From CAZEHJ01 sp964512485 (lineage in GTDB: Bacteria; Bacteroidota; Rhodothermia; Rhodothermales; UBA10348), in assembly GCA_964512485.1 (NCBI GenBank), contig CAZEHJ010000009.1:5094-69093 (forward strand): DNA of 64,000 nt. The letters are read 5' to 3'. A model generated the notes under the pieces. The model saw only the letters and a program-made list of their open reading frames with translations, was not told the DNA's origin and made no database searches. The position numbers and the translations under genes are program-made. Positions 52,641 to 62,973 of the stretch are shown here, one piece after another (the first letter of the stretch is position 1; each line of letters starts with the position of its first letter).

Positions 52641-53072
52641 CTATTTCGCAAATCGAACGTAAACCGGTTCTCCTGTTTCCAGAGCGCTCTCGACTGCCTG
52701 TTCGAATGCGTCGACCACCTCGCCCTCGGATGCTCCCTGAGCAACGTCAACGCTTGATTCGGTCGAATCGAGTGACATATCCGAAGCCGCACAGGTGACC
52801 CTGATTCTCATGGGGGTGTAAATTCCCATTGTTATGGCTCCAACCAGCTGATTGAGGAAGCTCAGATCGGTGTCCACCATTGCCACTCCACTCTCACACA
52901 CCTCTTCGCCATCGATCATTTTCGGAGGAACGAGTCCTCCGATCCAACTATTCGCAAAAGCATCTTCCCAGACCACGTCGCCGGGCGGTAGACCGGTCGT
53001 AACCTGGGCATGAAAGCATCCGGTCGTCAATAGAGCGAACACTGCTATAAATGCGTAACTGACTTTGTTCAT
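52641..53072 (-). CDS. Bor-like lipoprotein
   Basis: The 143-residue lipoprotein has the lipobox LLTTGC (Cys19). It then follows the pattern of the Bor family: a His soon after the cysteine (CFHAQVTTG), SWIGGLVPPKMIDGEEVC, VDTDLSFLNQLVGAITMGI and GIYTPMRIRVTC. Bor of phage lambda is an outer-membrane lipoprotein expressed in lysogens and linked to serum resistance. Here no phage genes surround it, and about 45 extra acidic C-terminal residues follow the Bor-like part. It has its own strong terminator. The role is unknown. Confidence 0.72.
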   Translation of the reverse strand: MNKVSYAFIAVFALLTTGCFHAQVTTGLPPGDVVWEDAFANSWIGGLVPPKMIDGEEVCESGVAMVDTDLSFLNQLVGAITMGIYTPMRIRVTCAASDMSLDSTESSVDVAQGASEGEVVDAFEQAVESALETGEPVYVRFAK

Positions 53073-53189
53073 TGTATTAAGGATTAAAAGATTTGGCGGT
53101 GAGTGGAACGTTTGTTTACTCCCTCAAATAGCCGCTTTCATCCTCGCGTGAGTCACAACATCACACAAATCATTTCCAAAGTCAGTGAT

Positions 53190-55370
53190 CTACTGACCCG
53201 GGTGATACGTTCGTTCGGCGACGCGTTCAATGTCTTCCCGGTAGTAATACACTTCGCGCAGGTCGCCCGACGCGTAGCGCTCTGCCTGATCGTTGAAGTG
53301 TGGATTTGACGGATCACCACTCTGGCCGCCTGCCGTAATGGCAATTGCTCGAACGCGTTCTCCAAACTCCACAACCGCAACAAACGAGTTGCCGCGCGTT
53401 CCGTAAATCTTTTTCGTGTCGTTGAAGGTCCGTTGTCCGTACGCCGCCAAAGAGCCCCAGGAAGCAGAGGTGAATCCGACGGGAATGCTCGGACCTGCAT
53501 CATCAAATGGTTGGACAATGTCACCCGTCAGACGCTGGAATCGATTGATTTCTCCCCAGGGCGTATCCCAGGCCCCGAAGTCAGCAATTAATGTTTCTTT
53601 TGCAGCCGAGAGCGCTTCGATCCACATTTCCGGGGTGCGCCTTTCCCTGATGTAGTCATCTCTCGAGATCCCGGAACCACTGCGTGCATCATCTACCCTG
53701 TCATTGAGTTCGAGCGCCCAGAATATTGCTACCGATGTCGGAACAGAATCGATTCCGAATCGAAGGTCCCATTCGCGCAAGACCGTGATCTGATCTACAA
53801 GGTCGGCTTTCGCCGCGTTCGAGTCGTCCAGGCCGTCATAAATGCTCATCAGGGCCGGTATCCGGTCCTCAAATGCGGTCAAATAGGAATCATACGCTGC
53901 GTCGCGAAGCGTTTCGACCGTAAAGTCGGTAACGCCGTCGAGGACCTTGAGAGCGTGGAGCCCACGGGCATTCTCCGGATTCTGGGACATATAGATCGGA
54001 AAGTCCTCCTTCCTGGGACTATTTGCTCCTGTCGCAGAAAATGGCCAGTTATTTGTGTTCTGAATCCAGCCATTCGGAGGGTTTTTGATCGTGATGGACT
54101 CATCGATAGTGTGCAGTCCGTACCAGTCTGTAGCAGACGTACTACCGTCGATGAATCCTGAATAGTCGTATGCCTGATCTCGAATCGGGATGAAATTGGA
54201 ATGGAAATAGCCAATATTTCCGTCGGCATCGGCATACACAGTGTTGTTCGACGAATTGGTGTGGAACTCCATCGAGGCGTAATAATCGTCGTAATTCTGC
54301 GACTTGGTCCGCAAATATGACTGTTGGAGGGCCTTCAACGGCTCCTCCATGATTCGAAACGCCACCCATTTGCCGTCTTCTTCCTGAATAATCGGGCCGT
54401 GGTGTGTTCTGTAAGTTGTGAATTCGCGTTCAGAAATGCCTGCCCCATCTTTGTAAGCAATGCGGATGACGTGTTCTTCGACGGGGCGTTCCTCTCCATC
54501 GTAGACGTAATAGAAGCCATCATCCTTCTGGACCACAGTTTCCAAATACAGATCGATATTGTCGGCCTTGCTGGACGTGTGCATCCAACCCGTCTTGTCA
54601 TTAAAGCCTTGATAGACAAAGAACTGACCCCAGGTGACCGCACCGTATGCATTAAGTCCCTCCTGGCTGACCACGTGTACTTCAGCTCTGAAATAGAAGG
54701 ACGTGTGGGGGTTGATCAGCAAAAGCGCGTTGCCGTTCAAGGTGTTTGATGGTGCGATCGCAAAACCATTTGACCCCGTCGGTTCGATGCGAGGGTTTTC
54801 AAATTCTGCAACAGCCATGGATGCTGCAGGATCGCCGCCGTAGAAGCCTTCCAGATCACTCATGCTGATGCGCTCAATATCCCCTCCAATACTTCCCTCG
54901 CTGAAAGAAAGCGCCATCCAGGGTTCAAACCGATCGAGTACTCGGGGCTCAACGTCCGGATGAGTGTGTAGATAATAATTCAGCCCTTCTGCCCAGGCGT
55001 CCATGAGGTCTTTCAGCCAGACCGGACTTTCGTCATACATCGATCTGAGATCTGATTCATTGATGAACATCCGCATTCTGAGGTCGCGATAGATCTCCGA
55101 CTCTCCTTCCGCTTCTGACAATCGCCCCATCGCGTTCAGAAAGTTCACTTCAATGCGATTGAAATCATCTTCTGCCTGGGCGTACAACATCCCGAACACA
55201 GCATCGGCGTCTGTCTTGCCGTAGATATGGGGTATGCCCCAGTCATCCCTGATTATTGTGATCTCATCTGCCCTCGACTCCCACGCAGTCGTCTCTTCGG
55301 CCGTGAACTGTGATGGTGCTGTCGAGCACGCAGTAATAATGAAGAGAAAGACGAAATACAGCTTCTTCAT
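53190..55370 (-). CDS. Penicillin-acylase-family lipoprotein (Ntn hydrolase)
   Basis: The 726-residue product has a lipoprotein signal (FVFLFIITACS, Cys15). It continues with the penicillin/acyl-homoserine-lactone acylase family pattern. The alpha chain has ITIIRDDWGIPHIYGKTDAD and MLYAQAEDDFNRIE. The autocatalytic serine is S200 in IEPTGSNGFAIAPS, which would become the N-terminus of the beta chain. The segment LLLINPHTSFYFRAEVHVVS follows. Family members cleave amide bonds of acylated substrates. Which amide is attacked cannot be inferred. It stands alone. Confidence 0.9.
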   Translation of the reverse strand: MKKLYFVFLFIITACSTAPSQFTAEETTAWESRADEITIIRDDWGIPHIYGKTDADAVFGMLYAQAEDDFNRIEVNFLNAMGRLSEAEGESEIYRDLRMRMFINESDLRSMYDESPVWLKDLMDAWAEGLNYYLHTHPDVEPRVLDRFEPWMALSFSEGSIGGDIERISMSDLEGFYGGDPAASMAVAEFENPRIEPTGSNGFAIAPSNTLNGNALLLINPHTSFYFRAEVHVVSQEGLNAYGAVTWGQFFVYQGFNDKTGWMHTSSKADNIDLYLETVVQKDDGFYYVYDGEERPVEEHVIRIAYKDGAGISEREFTTYRTHHGPIIQEEDGKWVAFRIMEEPLKALQQSYLRTKSQNYDDYYASMEFHTNSSNNTVYADADGNIGYFHSNFIPIRDQAYDYSGFIDGSTSATDWYGLHTIDESITIKNPPNGWIQNTNNWPFSATGANSPRKEDFPIYMSQNPENARGLHALKVLDGVTDFTVETLRDAAYDSYLTAFEDRIPALMSIYDGLDDSNAAKADLVDQITVLREWDLRFGIDSVPTSVAIFWALELNDRVDDARSGSGISRDDYIRERRTPEMWIEALSAAKETLIADFGAWDTPWGEINRFQRLTGDIVQPFDDAGPSIPVGFTSASWGSLAAYGQRTFNDTKKIYGTRGNSFVAVVEFGERVRAIAITAGGQSGDPSNPHFNDQAERYASGDLREVYYYREDIERVAERTYHPGQ

Positions 55371-55548
55371 GCCGATAAATCTGATGCGAACGAGTTAGTG
55401 CGAGTCCAAATATACACGCTCTGCACGTCTTCATCTCTTGCGATTTTCTACCGTGAATTCAATACCGGTAGGTCCATCGTGAATTCCCTACTTTGACCAG
55501 CAAGTCAGAACGGCTCCCACTCCCGCAGACTAAAGATTGAGGCTCCTC

Positions 55549-57363
55549 ATGAAATCCGTAATCATGCGCCTCGGCGCTGTAGTAATCGCCTCGTTCATCG
55601 GATTGAATCCGACACTTGTCGTCCAGGCTCAGGACGCGCCGACCCGCGCAGATGCAGCGGCATTTCTCGATCAGGCTGAAAATGAACTCGAGGAACTGGG
55701 ACTGAAGTTGCTACGCGCGAAGTGGGTTCAGTGGACGTATATCACCCACGATACGGAGCAGATTCTGGCCGACGCGGGAAACGATTTCGGAGCAGCTTCG
55801 ACGCGCCTGGTAAAGGAAGCCCGGCAATTTGACGACGTGGAGCTTCCGCCCGAGATGAGACGCAAGTTGGACATACTCAGGTCCCTGCTCGTAACACCTG
55901 CGCCGGCAAACCCTGATCTGAATGCAGAAGTATCGAGTCTCTACACCGAACTCACTTCCCTGGCCGCCAGACCTCATTATTGCGAAACAGACGGTACCTG
56001 CTACGATATTTCAGAGCTCAATCGAATCATGAGTTCAAGCCACAGCTTGGACAGTCTTGCTTTCGCCTGGCAGGCCGGACGCCTTGCCACACCGCCTATG
56101 CGGCAAAAATACGCACGTTTTGCAGAACTCATGAATCAGGGAGCACGCGAGCTTGGATTTGCTGACCTCGGAGAAATGTGGCGCTCAACCTATGACATGG
56201 ATCCAGATGACTTCATTCTGGAACTGGATCGAGTATGGGGACAGGTAAAACCGCTCTACACAGCGCTGCATTGCTATGTGCGGGATGAATTGCAGGATCT
56301 GTACGGAGAAGAAGTTGTCCGAGACGGTGAACCCATCCCGGCTCACCTTCTCGGGAGCATGTCAGGCTCGGGTTGGACCAATCTTTTTGATCTTCTGGCT
56401 CCTGAAAACGCTGATCCCGGCTATGATCTAACAAAAATCCTGCAAGCGGAAGAACTCGATGAGATAGGAATGGCCAGAATCGGCGAGCAGTTTTTCGTTT
56501 CGCTGGGTGTAGATCCCCTCCCGGACACATTCTGGGAGCGATCCATGTTCAGACGTCCCAGAGACCGGGATGTGGTTTGTGGCGCAAGCGCGTGGGATCT
56601 GGATGACAGGGACGATGTCCGTATCAAAATGTGCATTGAGATAACAGGGCGAAGCTTGCAGACGGTGCACCATGAAATTGGTCACAACATCTATCAAAGA
56701 GCCTACCAAAATCAGCCGACACTCTTTCGGGCGAGTGCCAACTATGGGTTTCATGAAGCGCTGGGCAGCACAATGGCCCTCTCCCTCACCCCACGCTATT
56801 TGGTCAAGACGGGATTGCTGGAAAGTGAACCAGAAAACGCGAGCGACATCGGGGTGCTGCTTCGTAGTGCCCTCGGCAAGGTCATTTCAGTACCGAATGG
56901 TCTCATGATTGATCGATGGAGATGGAACGTATTCAACGGCACGATCGCATCCACCGAATACAATAAAGGATGGTGGGATCTGAGAGAGGAATTTCAGGGA
57001 ATCACGGCCCCGGCCGAGCGTTCTGAATCCCTGTTCGATCCGGGAACGAGGCGACACATTCCAACAAATGTGCCATACACTCGATATTTCGTTTCACAAA
57101 TCGTGCAGTTCCAGTTTCACAAGGCCCTGTGCGAAATTGCCGGACAGGAAGGACCACTTCATAAGTGCACGATTTATGGCAGCAAAGAAGCCGGGGATCG
57201 CCTGCTGGCCTTCATGGAAATGGGCCGTCAGTACGCCTGGCCTGATGCTCTGGAGGCGCTTACAGGAAACCGTGACATGGATGCCTCTGCCATGCTGGAA
57301 TACTACGAGCCTCTCAACATCTGGCTTGATGAACAAAATCGGGGTTCGGTGTGCGGGTGGTAA
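55549..57363 (+). CDS. M2-family (ACE-like) peptidyl-dipeptidase
   Basis: The 604-residue secreted metallopeptidase has a signal peptide (LGAVVIASFIGLNPTLVVQAQ). The M2 zinc site is H375-E376-x2-H379 in VHHEIGHNIYQRAY, with the third ligand E403 in GFHEALGSTMA. Other ACE-like segments are DGTCYDISELNRIM, FARFAELMNQGARE and FQFHKALCEIAGQ. M2 enzymes release C-terminal dipeptides. Cys pairs suggest periplasmic disulfides. ATG 55549 is preferred over TTG 55537, with AGG a few bases upstream. The next gene on the strand is an MFS transporter, fitting peptide use. Confidence 0.93.
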   Translation: MKSVIMRLGAVVIASFIGLNPTLVVQAQDAPTRADAAAFLDQAENELEELGLKLLRAKWVQWTYITHDTEQILADAGNDFGAASTRLVKEARQFDDVELPPEMRRKLDILRSLLVTPAPANPDLNAEVSSLYTELTSLAARPHYCETDGTCYDISELNRIMSSSHSLDSLAFAWQAGRLATPPMRQKYARFAELMNQGARELGFADLGEMWRSTYDMDPDDFILELDRVWGQVKPLYTALHCYVRDELQDLYGEEVVRDGEPIPAHLLGSMSGSGWTNLFDLLAPENADPGYDLTKILQAEELDEIGMARIGEQFFVSLGVDPLPDTFWERSMFRRPRDRDVVCGASAWDLDDRDDVRIKMCIEITGRSLQTVHHEIGHNIYQRAYQNQPTLFRASANYGFHEALGSTMALSLTPRYLVKTGLLESEPENASDIGVLLRSALGKVISVPNGLMIDRWRWNVFNGTIASTEYNKGWWDLREEFQGITAPAERSESLFDPGTRRHIPTNVPYTRYFVSQIVQFQFHKALCEIAGQEGPLHKCTIYGSKEAGDRLLAFMEMGRQYAWPDALEALTGNRDMDASAMLEYYEPLNIWLDEQNRGSVCGW

Positions 57364-57490
57364 CCTGATCTGCGCCATGAATCCGCCCTCGCTTGCGATC
57401 ACGGTTCTCAAACGCTTAGATTTTGCATCGATCTGACTGTCATCAGATTGCCTATCGTCAACCATTCCCAACCCACACACCGCGTCCACA

Positions 57491-58699
57491 ATGAATACTG
57501 AACGGAGACTTTTTTACGGCAGTTGTTTTGCGCTGATCACAACGGCCCTTTCATTCAGCATTCGGGCGGGCATCCTCGGTCAACTCGGAACCGAGTACAG
57601 CTTCACCGCCCAGCAGTTGGGTTGGATCAACTCGATGTGGTTCCTGGGCTTCCCGATTTCGATGGTAATTGGCGGACTTGTCTATCACACTGTCGGGCCA
57701 AAGAAGATCATGCAGTTTGCTTTTTTTGCGCATGCTGTAGGAATCGTCATGACCATTTATTCAGGCAGTTACATCGGCCTGCTCATATCAACCTTGTTGA
57801 TCGGTCTGGGCAATGGATGCACTGAAGCTGCTTGTAATCCCATGATTGCCGACACCTACGAAGGCGTGACAATGAGCAAGATGATGAACCGTTTCCACAT
57901 GTGGTTTCCCGGTGGAATCGTGATCGGCGCGCTCGTGTCCAAATTCATGACGGATGCCGGATTTGGATGGCAGGCCCAGATCTGGGTCATCTTGCTGCCA
58001 GCGCTGGCCTACGCCTACCTGTTTTTCGGGCAGAAATTCCCCGAGGCCAAGGTGGAAGAGTCCAAAAATGTGGGTAAAAACTTTCAGGCGATGCTTTCAC
58101 CCATGTTCATCTTCATCATGGCCTGTATGGCATTGACGGCTATTTCTGAATTCGGTCCACAGCAGTGGGTTGGTCTGATTCTGGCTGAAAGCGGTGCCCA
58201 ACCCATGCTCATTCTGGCGCTTGTCACAGGATTGATGGCCGTTGCGCGATTCTTTGGTGGAGAGGCCGTTGGCAAACTCTCAATCACGGGTGTTTTGTTG
58301 GGGTCAGCGATTCTGGGTACCATTGGCGTCTACCTTTTCAGCACCGTAACCGGCTCAATGGCCTATCTGGCTGCCATCGTCTATGCGTTGGGCATTGCGT
58401 ATTTCTGGCCGAACATGATTGGATTCGTCGCGGACAAGATGCCGAAGAGTGGAGCACTCGGCATGTCGATCGTTGGTGCTGTCGGGATGTTCTCGACGTC
58501 CATTTTCCAACCAATCATTGGCGATTGGATCGATAGCGATAGGGCCGAAGCTGCCGCTGCCGGATTTACTGGCGGCGAACTGGATTTGGTAGCAGGTCAG
58601 GCCACACTGGGAACGATGGTTCTCTTCCCCGCCATTCTGATCGTGCTCTTTACTATCCTTCACTTCTGGGTCAGAAAACCTTCTGCCGAAGCGGCTTGA
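57491..58699 (+). CDS. Major facilitator superfamily transporter
   Basis: The 402-residue inner-membrane protein has about 12 hydrophobic helices in two halves. The first half includes FSIRAGILGQLGTEYSF, WINSMWFLGFPISMVIGGLV and GLGNGCTEAACNPMIAD. The second includes GLMAVARFFGGEAVGKL and ALGIAYFWPNMIGFVADKMP. It is similar to sugar or nucleoside permeases such as FucP/NupG-type transporters, but the substrate is not determined. It is 127 bases after the M2 peptidase gene. No motif indicates a drug efflux pump. Confidence 0.88.
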   Translation: MNTERRLFYGSCFALITTALSFSIRAGILGQLGTEYSFTAQQLGWINSMWFLGFPISMVIGGLVYHTVGPKKIMQFAFFAHAVGIVMTIYSGSYIGLLISTLLIGLGNGCTEAACNPMIADTYEGVTMSKMMNRFHMWFPGGIVIGALVSKFMTDAGFGWQAQIWVILLPALAYAYLFFGQKFPEAKVEESKNVGKNFQAMLSPMFIFIMACMALTAISEFGPQQWVGLILAESGAQPMLILALVTGLMAVARFFGGEAVGKLSITGVLLGSAILGTIGVYLFSTVTGSMAYLAAIVYALGIAYFWPNMIGFVADKMPKSGALGMSIVGAVGMFSTSIFQPIIGDWIDSDRAEAAAAGFTGGELDLVAGQATLGTMVLFPAILIVLFTILHFWVRKPSAEAA

Positions 58700-58823
58700 C
58701 TACATCTTGCCATTGCCATGATTTGCGGCTTAACGGATTGTTTAACAAGCGGTTGAGGTTGTTTAGCTCACGCTAGAAAGTTATGTTGCTCGTCTCCCAC
58801 CCAAAATCAAACACACGTTTGAT

Positions 58824-59825
58824 GTGAGCGAAATTACCGACTTACTGGCGGAAGGGGTTGAGGAATTCAACTCCTGGCGGGCCAAGAACCGTGCTGTTTC
58901 GATCGATCTGAGTGATTCAGATCTTTCGGAGCTTGTGCTGGAGGGAGTTGATTTCAGCGGCGTAAACCTCTCGGGAGCGGACCTGTTTGGTTGTGCTCTT
59001 CAGCGAGCGAATCTGAAAATGGCCGATTTGTCGGATGCTGATCTGTCCGGCGCAGATTTGTCTGGAGCCGAACTCTACAAAGCAAATCTGACCAATTCCG
59101 CGCTTCTGAAGACGAATCTCGAACGTGCGGATCTGGGTTCAGCCCGTCTCACTGGGGCAGATCTGCGCGGAACCAACATGTGCCTCTGCAATCTGGTTGA
59201 AGCCAACCTGTCTGAGGCGGATTTACGAGAATCTGATCTTTCCGGCGGCGACCTCAGTAAATCAAATATTGCCGGCGCCAACGTGCGGTTTGCCAACTTT
59301 TCTTCGGCGAACGTGATCGGAATGGAATACCTGCCCTATCCAAGAATGCGGGGTAACTATGAGGGTATCAGGGGACTGGATTCCTGTTTTGGAAATGCTC
59401 TGTTCGTGAGAGATGCTCAGGATCAAGATTATCTCGACACCCTCGAAGTCAATATTGAGTTCACCAGTGACCCATTTCAAAAACGGGTCAAGGAAATTGC
59501 CTTTAAGGCATGGGGCCTCATCGACTTTGGTCGAAGCCTGTTTAAACCGGCTATGTACGCAACGCTGATAGCAGTGGGATTTGGTCTTCTCTTTCTTTTT
59601 GATCAGCAAGTAGAGAGCGTACAGTGGTTCAACTTTTCCGATGATCACAGCTGGCTTAGTCCTTTTTACTATTCCGTAGTCACCTTCACCACACTGGGCT
59701 ACGGAGATATATTACCCTCCAGCTGGTTCGGCGAAATGCTGGTTATTCTCGAAGTAGTCGTTGGCTACTCAACGCTGGGCCTGTTGCTTTCCATTCTTGC
59801 CAACAAGGTGGCGCGACGCAGTTAA
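58824..59825 (+). CDS. Pentapeptide-repeat two-helix potassium-channel-like protein
   Basis: The 333-residue protein has an N-terminal right-handed pentapeptide-repeat helix (about 20-170; units like SDLSE, ANLKM, ADLSG and SNIAG). It is fused to a C-terminal two-transmembrane ion channel domain. TM1 is YATLIAVGFGLLFLF, the pore helix and selectivity filter TTLGYGD span T289-D295, and TM2 is MLVILEVVVGYSTLGLLLSI. The filter is that of K+ channels. The start is GTG 58824. It is followed 15 bases later by a lone response-regulator gene and then two histidine kinases, so it may form part of a signalling unit. Whether it conducts K+ is an inference from the filter. Confidence 0.85.
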   Translation: MSEITDLLAEGVEEFNSWRAKNRAVSIDLSDSDLSELVLEGVDFSGVNLSGADLFGCALQRANLKMADLSDADLSGADLSGAELYKANLTNSALLKTNLERADLGSARLTGADLRGTNMCLCNLVEANLSEADLRESDLSGGDLSKSNIAGANVRFANFSSANVIGMEYLPYPRMRGNYEGIRGLDSCFGNALFVRDAQDQDYLDTLEVNIEFTSDPFQKRVKEIAFKAWGLIDFGRSLFKPAMYATLIAVGFGLLFLFDQQVESVQWFNFSDDHSWLSPFYYSVVTFTTLGYGDILPSSWFGEMLVILEVVVGYSTLGLLLSILANKVARRS

Positions 59826-59840
59826 AACAAAACAGATACT

Positions 59841-60206
59841 ATGAGCAAGATCCTACTTGTCGAAGACAATGAAATGAACCGGGATATGTTATCTCGAAGA
59901 TTGATCCGAAAGGGTTTCGAGGTCGTCATGGCGGAAGATGGAGCCGAAGGCGTCAGGATGGCTTCTTCAGAATCTCCGGACCTCATTCTGCTCGATATGA
60001 GCCTTCCGGTGATGGATGGCTGGGAAGCGGCAGGTCATATCAAAGCGAACGATCAAACAAAGGATATTCCGGTCATCGCGTTGACCGCCCATGCTCTTTC
60101 GGGAGACAGGGAGAAAACAATAGAAGCCGGGTGTGATGATTTCGACACCAAACCCGTCGATTTCAAGCGCTTGATGGGTAAGATTCAGGCCTACCTCGGT
60201 GAATAA
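59841..60206 (+). CDS. Single-domain response regulator (CheY-like receiver)
   Basis: The 121-residue protein consists of a receiver domain only. The acidic pair is in LLVEDNEMNRDML. The phosphoacceptor is D52 in LILLDMSLPVMDG. Thr is in VIALTAHALS, and the conserved lysine is in DFDTKPVDFKRLM. It has no output domain, so it probably acts through protein contacts or as a phosphate relay. It lies between the channel-like gene and the hybrid kinase on the same strand, both likely partners. Confidence 0.95.
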   Translation: MSKILLVEDNEMNRDMLSRRLIRKGFEVVMAEDGAEGVRMASSESPDLILLDMSLPVMDGWEAAGHIKANDQTKDIPVIALTAHALSGDREKTIEAGCDDFDTKPVDFKRLMGKIQAYLGE

Positions 60207-60261
60207 CCGAAGCTGAACACCACCCCCAGAACGATTTTCTCATCATGATCCAACTACTGTC

Positions 60262-62973
60262 ATGAGTAAAATTCCATTCAAGAATGCGCCTGCTATTCTT
60301 GCAACTTTGGCCGTTGCCGTCGCCGGGCAACTCCTGATGACATGGATGTTTATCGGCAATGTCGCTAACGAAGAAAACAAGCAGCTCGAGGACGCGCTCC
60401 AGACTACCCTCAATACCACCGTCGGTGGGATGGAACGCTGGATCGAGGAAACGGAAGACCTCGTAGATAGCTGGAGCGAAATCCGCGTCGTACGAGAATC
60501 TGTCAACACCTTGCTTCTCACGGAGGAGAAAGGCGCTTTTGAAGCGGTGACATTCGTTTTAAAAGAAAGAATAAGTAGGGAGATCGATACCAACGATTTT
60601 GTCGGATATTTCGTCTATGAAGCTGGGAATTCCGTTTTGGCCAGCGACAATGGTTCCATGATTGGAGACGAAACGATTAAGGACCAAGAGCTTCTGGCGT
60701 TTCTCGATGGCCTTCTGGACGACGCCGATTCCAATCAGTTTTTGATTTCTTCCCGGAATCACCCTTCTCTGGCCGAACCAAAAGGCGAGCAGCGGGAAAT
60801 CGTTGTGGCATCCCGCATCACGCAAAGCGGTACAGAAACCCTTCTCGGAATTCTGGCTGTGGTGATAGATCCCGTAACGCATTTTTCTCCCATTCTCCAG
60901 GACGGCCGGATGGGCGAATCAGGAGAAACGTACGCATTCAACGACAAGGCCCAACTGCTGAGCCAGAGCCGTTTTGAAGCAGATCTCCTCGACATGGGGT
61001 TAACAGATCGAATGAACAGCGGCGTGCTCGAGATTGAGATACGAGATCCGGGCGGCGACCTGACAGAAGGATTTGAAGCTGATCCGACGGTCAATCTTGT
61101 AGATTTGCCGATGACGTTAATGGCCTCCGATGCCATTGGTATGGGTTCGAGTGAAGGAGACGATGAGAGATTCCACTCTGATACCGCGGGCTATGCGGAT
61201 TACAGAGGAAGAGAGGTCATCGGAATGTGGACCTGGCTGGAGGATGCAAATTTCGGAGTAACCACCGAACTCGATCTTGAAGAGGCACAGACATCGTTCA
61301 GGGCTACTCGAGACAGATTCAGGTATATGAGTGCCTGGACCGTATTTCTGATGATAGCCTTGACCGGCGTCTTCATGAGGGTTCGATACAAAAGTGCGCT
61401 CGCCCACGAAGAGTGGACCGACCGACTGAATCGACGCGCTGTTGAGCTGGAAGAGTCCCGAAAACTTGCTGACGCTGCCAACGAAGCTAAAAGTGCGTTT
61501 CTGGCCAATATGAGTCATGAGCTGCGTACGCCGATGAACGCCATCATAGGCTACACCGAGATGCTCCTGGAAGATGCGGAAGATCTTGAAGAAGACGACT
61601 TCTCTCCCGACCTCAAAAAAATTCATGCTGCTGGAAAGCACCTTCTCTCGTTGATCAACGACGTGTTGGATCTGTCCAAGATCGAAGCTGGCAAAATGGA
61701 GCTTTACTATGAGAACTTTGAAATCTCACCGATGATCGACGATGTAGCATCTACCATCAGCTCTCTCATCGCCAAAAATCACAATGAACTGAAGATCGAA
61801 CGTGGTGATGATCTTGGTTGGTTCTACTCTGATTTGACCAAAGTCAGGCAGTCTCTTTTCAATCTGCTGAGCAACGCCTCCAAGTTTACTGAAAACGGAA
61901 CCATCACCCTGTCCATAATCCGAGAAACCGAAAATGAGGATGACTGGATGGTCTTCTCAGTCCAAGACACGGGAATTGGCGTGCCTGCCGAGATGCTGGA
62001 CAAACTGTTTGAGGAGTTTACGCAAGCTGACGCATCAACAAAACGGAAATATGGAGGTACCGGGCTCGGACTGACCATTACGCAGCGGTTCTGTGAAATG
62101 CTGGGCGGCACGATAGGGATCGAAAGCGAGGAAGGAGTTGGTACGACGTTTACCATCAGGCTCCCCGCCAAACCCGCTCCCACCGAGAAGAAGACGACGC
62201 CTAATCTGTTGGAAGACATCAAGTCAGCGTCTTCTGGAAAAGCATCTTCCATCCTGGTAATCGATGATGACACCAATGCGCGAGATATGATGCAACGCAC
62301 GCTCGAACGAGAAGGCTACTCTGTGGTAACCGCAGATAGTGGACCGAAGGGACTCGATCTTGCCCGCACCATATTCCCGGATCTCATAACGCTCGATGTA
62401 ATGATGCCTGGGATGGATGGATGGGCCGTCCTGAGGGAGTTGAAAGCCGACAAAGATCTGAAAAATATTCCGGTCGTGATGGTCACCATGGTATCAGATC
62501 GGGATCTGGTGTTTGCACTGGGAGCTGTCGAACATCTGACCAAACCAGTTGATCGGGAGGCGCTTCTGACTCTCATCAAAAAACACACCACGTCTGAAGG
62601 TGCTGGACTGGCTCTCATAGTTGAGGACGATGAGCTCTCCAGATCGGTATTGAAACGTACGATCGAGGATGCCGGCTGGACGGCTATGGAAGCGGAGAAC
62701 GGTGCCGTCGGACTGGAAAGACTGGATGAACAAAAACCGGATGTGATATTGCTCGATCTCATGATGCCTGTAATGGATGGCTTTGAGTTCGTTCACGAAT
62801 TAAAAAAGCGTGGTGACTGCGTAGATATCCCGGTCATTGTGGTGACGGCGAAGGACCTGACCGTCGAAGACCACAAACTTCTTCGTGGCGCGGTTGAGGT
62901 GGTGATGAACAAAAGCGAGCAAACGACCGATCAACTGCTGTCTCAGGTTAACGAAGTGGTTTCAAAGTTGTGA
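60262..62973 (+). CDS. Cache-type hybrid sensor histidine kinase with two receivers
   Basis: The 903-residue protein has an N-terminal helix (ATLAVAVAGQLLMTWMFIG) and a periplasmic Cache-like sensor (about 30-350; ILQDGRMGESGETYAFND). A second helix follows (VFLMIALTGVFMRV). The kinase core has H419 in NMSHELRTPMNAIIGYTEM, a catalytic domain with LLSNASKFTENG, DTGIGVP and YGGTGLGL, then two receivers. Their phosphoacceptors are D712 (ITLDVMMPGMDG) and D832 (ILLDLMMPVMDG). No HPt domain is present. Such kinases sense small extracellular ligands. A second kinase gene starts within its stop codon (TGATG). Confidence 0.93.
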   Translation: MSKIPFKNAPAILATLAVAVAGQLLMTWMFIGNVANEENKQLEDALQTTLNTTVGGMERWIEETEDLVDSWSEIRVVRESVNTLLLTEEKGAFEAVTFVLKERISREIDTNDFVGYFVYEAGNSVLASDNGSMIGDETIKDQELLAFLDGLLDDADSNQFLISSRNHPSLAEPKGEQREIVVASRITQSGTETLLGILAVVIDPVTHFSPILQDGRMGESGETYAFNDKAQLLSQSRFEADLLDMGLTDRMNSGVLEIEIRDPGGDLTEGFEADPTVNLVDLPMTLMASDAIGMGSSEGDDERFHSDTAGYADYRGREVIGMWTWLEDANFGVTTELDLEEAQTSFRATRDRFRYMSAWTVFLMIALTGVFMRVRYKSALAHEEWTDRLNRRAVELEESRKLADAANEAKSAFLANMSHELRTPMNAIIGYTEMLLEDAEDLEEDDFSPDLKKIHAAGKHLLSLINDVLDLSKIEAGKMELYYENFEISPMIDDVASTISSLIAKNHNELKIERGDDLGWFYSDLTKVRQSLFNLLSNASKFTENGTITLSIIRETENEDDWMVFSVQDTGIGVPAEMLDKLFEEFTQADASTKRKYGGTGLGLTITQRFCEMLGGTIGIESEEGVGTTFTIRLPAKPAPTEKKTTPNLLEDIKSASSGKASSILVIDDDTNARDMMQRTLEREGYSVVTADSGPKGLDLARTIFPDLITLDVMMPGMDGWAVLRELKADKDLKNIPVVMVTMVSDRDLVFALGAVEHLTKPVDREALLTLIKKHTTSEGAGLALIVEDDELSRSVLKRTIEDAGWTAMEAENGAVGLERLDEQKPDVILLDLMMPVMDGFEFVHELKKRGDCVDIPVIVVTAKDLTVEDHKLLRGAVEVVMNKSEQTTDQLLSQVNEVVSKL

